Shown piece by piece: positions 63,714 to 64,000 of a stretch of 64,000 nt of DNA. This stretch comes from Pseudomonas mucoides (GTDB taxonomy: Bacteria; Pseudomonadota; Gammaproteobacteria; Pseudomonadales; Pseudomonadaceae): positions 620,001 to 684,000 of the forward strand of contig NZ_JACOPW010000002.1 in NCBI RefSeq assembly GCF_015461845.1, in the 5' to 3' direction. The notes below the pieces were generated by a model. It searched no databases. It saw only the letters and a program-made list of their open reading frames with translations, and was not told where the DNA came from. Position 1 is the first letter of the stretch. Each line of letters opens with the position of its first letter. The translations under genes were made by a program, and so were the position numbers.

Positions 63714-64000
63714 ATCGAGGGTTGGGGATTCGTTGCGGAATGCGCTCGGGCTCATGCCGGTCCAGCGTTTGAAGGCGCGGCGGAAGCTGCGCACGTCGCT
63801 GTAGCCGACTACTTCGGTGATGCGTTCGATGGGCATGTCCGGGTTGGCCAGCAGGCTCATGGTACGGGCCTGTCGCACTTGTTCCAGGAGTGTTTCGAAG
63901 GTCAGCGCGTGTTCGGTGAGGCGGCGGCGCAAGGTGCGGCTGCTCATGTTCAGGTCGCCGGCAATTTTCTCGATGTGACTGCCCTCGGTCAGGTCACGGG
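63705..64000 (-). CDS. AraC-family transcriptional regulator (C-terminal part, cut by window edge)
   Basis: The frame runs in from the window edge: (L)TEGSHIEKIAGDLNMSSRTL then RRRLTEHALTFETLLEQVRQ and a second helix-turn-helix (PIERITEVVGYSDVRSFRRAFKRWTGMSPSAFR). These are the two helix-turn-helix motifs of an AraC domain; the sensor domain lies outside the window. The Met inside this stretch is not the true start. It may control the peroxidase/oxidoreductase unit next to it, which reads in the same direction. Confidence 0.9.
   Translation of the reverse strand, partial: RDLTEGSHIEKIAGDLNMSSRTLRRRLTEHALTFETLLEQVRQARTMSLLANPDMPIERITEVVGYSDVRSFRRAFKRWTGMSPSAFRNESPTLDPL

Overview
The window is a stretch of a Pseudomonas chromosome, most likely from the P. 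fluorescens group. The evidence is the gene content and order (cobN/cobW/cbtAB/cobE/cobM, nfuA, cti, metH, the 552-residue sulfite reductase hemoprotein with its DUF934 partner, sohB, and a lexA2-imuA-imuB-dnaE2 mutagenesis cassette), the GC-rich codon use, and the GTGGGAGCGAGC-type REP palindromes between genes. No tRNA, rRNA or CRISPR array was seen.

Layout. 1-2.4 kb: part of an amino-acid ABC transporter and a thioredoxin-like protein. 2.5-6.4 kb: a TerC/CBS membrane protein, a DUF2790 protein, and a MerR regulator divergent from an Old Yellow Enzyme. 6.4-15.9 kb: a vitamin B12 block with two head-to-head cobalamin riboswitches. One faces cobW, cobN and a ChlI/ChlD chelatase gene; the other faces cobalt transport genes cbtB/cbtA, then cobE and cobM. 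ChlI and the VWA (ChlD) part lie in two frames joined by an A-AAA-AAG slippery heptamer, a 5-nt spacer and an 11-bp hairpin, which is the layout of programmed -1 frameshifting. 16-27 kb: nfuA, cti, B12-dependent metH, cysI and DUF934. 27.2-30.9 kb: a 1249-residue leucine-rich-repeat protein resembling NEL ubiquitin ligases that ends without the usual CxD catalytic motif. 31.1-32.1 kb: sohB.

32.2-38.8 kb: an integrated element of about 6.6 kb between sohB and a histidine phosphatase gene. It has a tyrosine integrase at its right end, a KilA-N-like protein, a coupled unknown protein, a charged 140-residue protein, a 340-residue protein that could be a capsid, a small hydrophobic protein, and AT-rich cargo. 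All genes read leftward. Upstream of the KilA-N gene are three leftward copies of a promoter resembling the recognition sequence of the single-subunit RNA polymerase of T7-like Pseudomonas phages (gh-1 type). The simplest reading is a satellite that is silent until a T7-like phage brings its own polymerase. This is the most novel item in the window.

39-47 kb: a histidine phosphatase, an SCP2 protein, a Tat-exported amidohydrolase with a LysR regulator, a fused fatty-acid-hydroxylase/SRPBCC protein coupled to an SMP-30-like protein, and three small stress or hypothetical proteins. 47-57.9 kb: a UvrA paralogue, a hybrid sensor kinase, and the SOS mutagenesis operon with its own LexA2 operator. 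58-64 kb: a LysR regulator divergent from a second exported amidohydrolase, a TorF-like porin, a Gfo/Idh/MocA oxidoreductase, a Dyp-type peroxidase, and the C-terminal end of an AraC regulator cut by the window edge.
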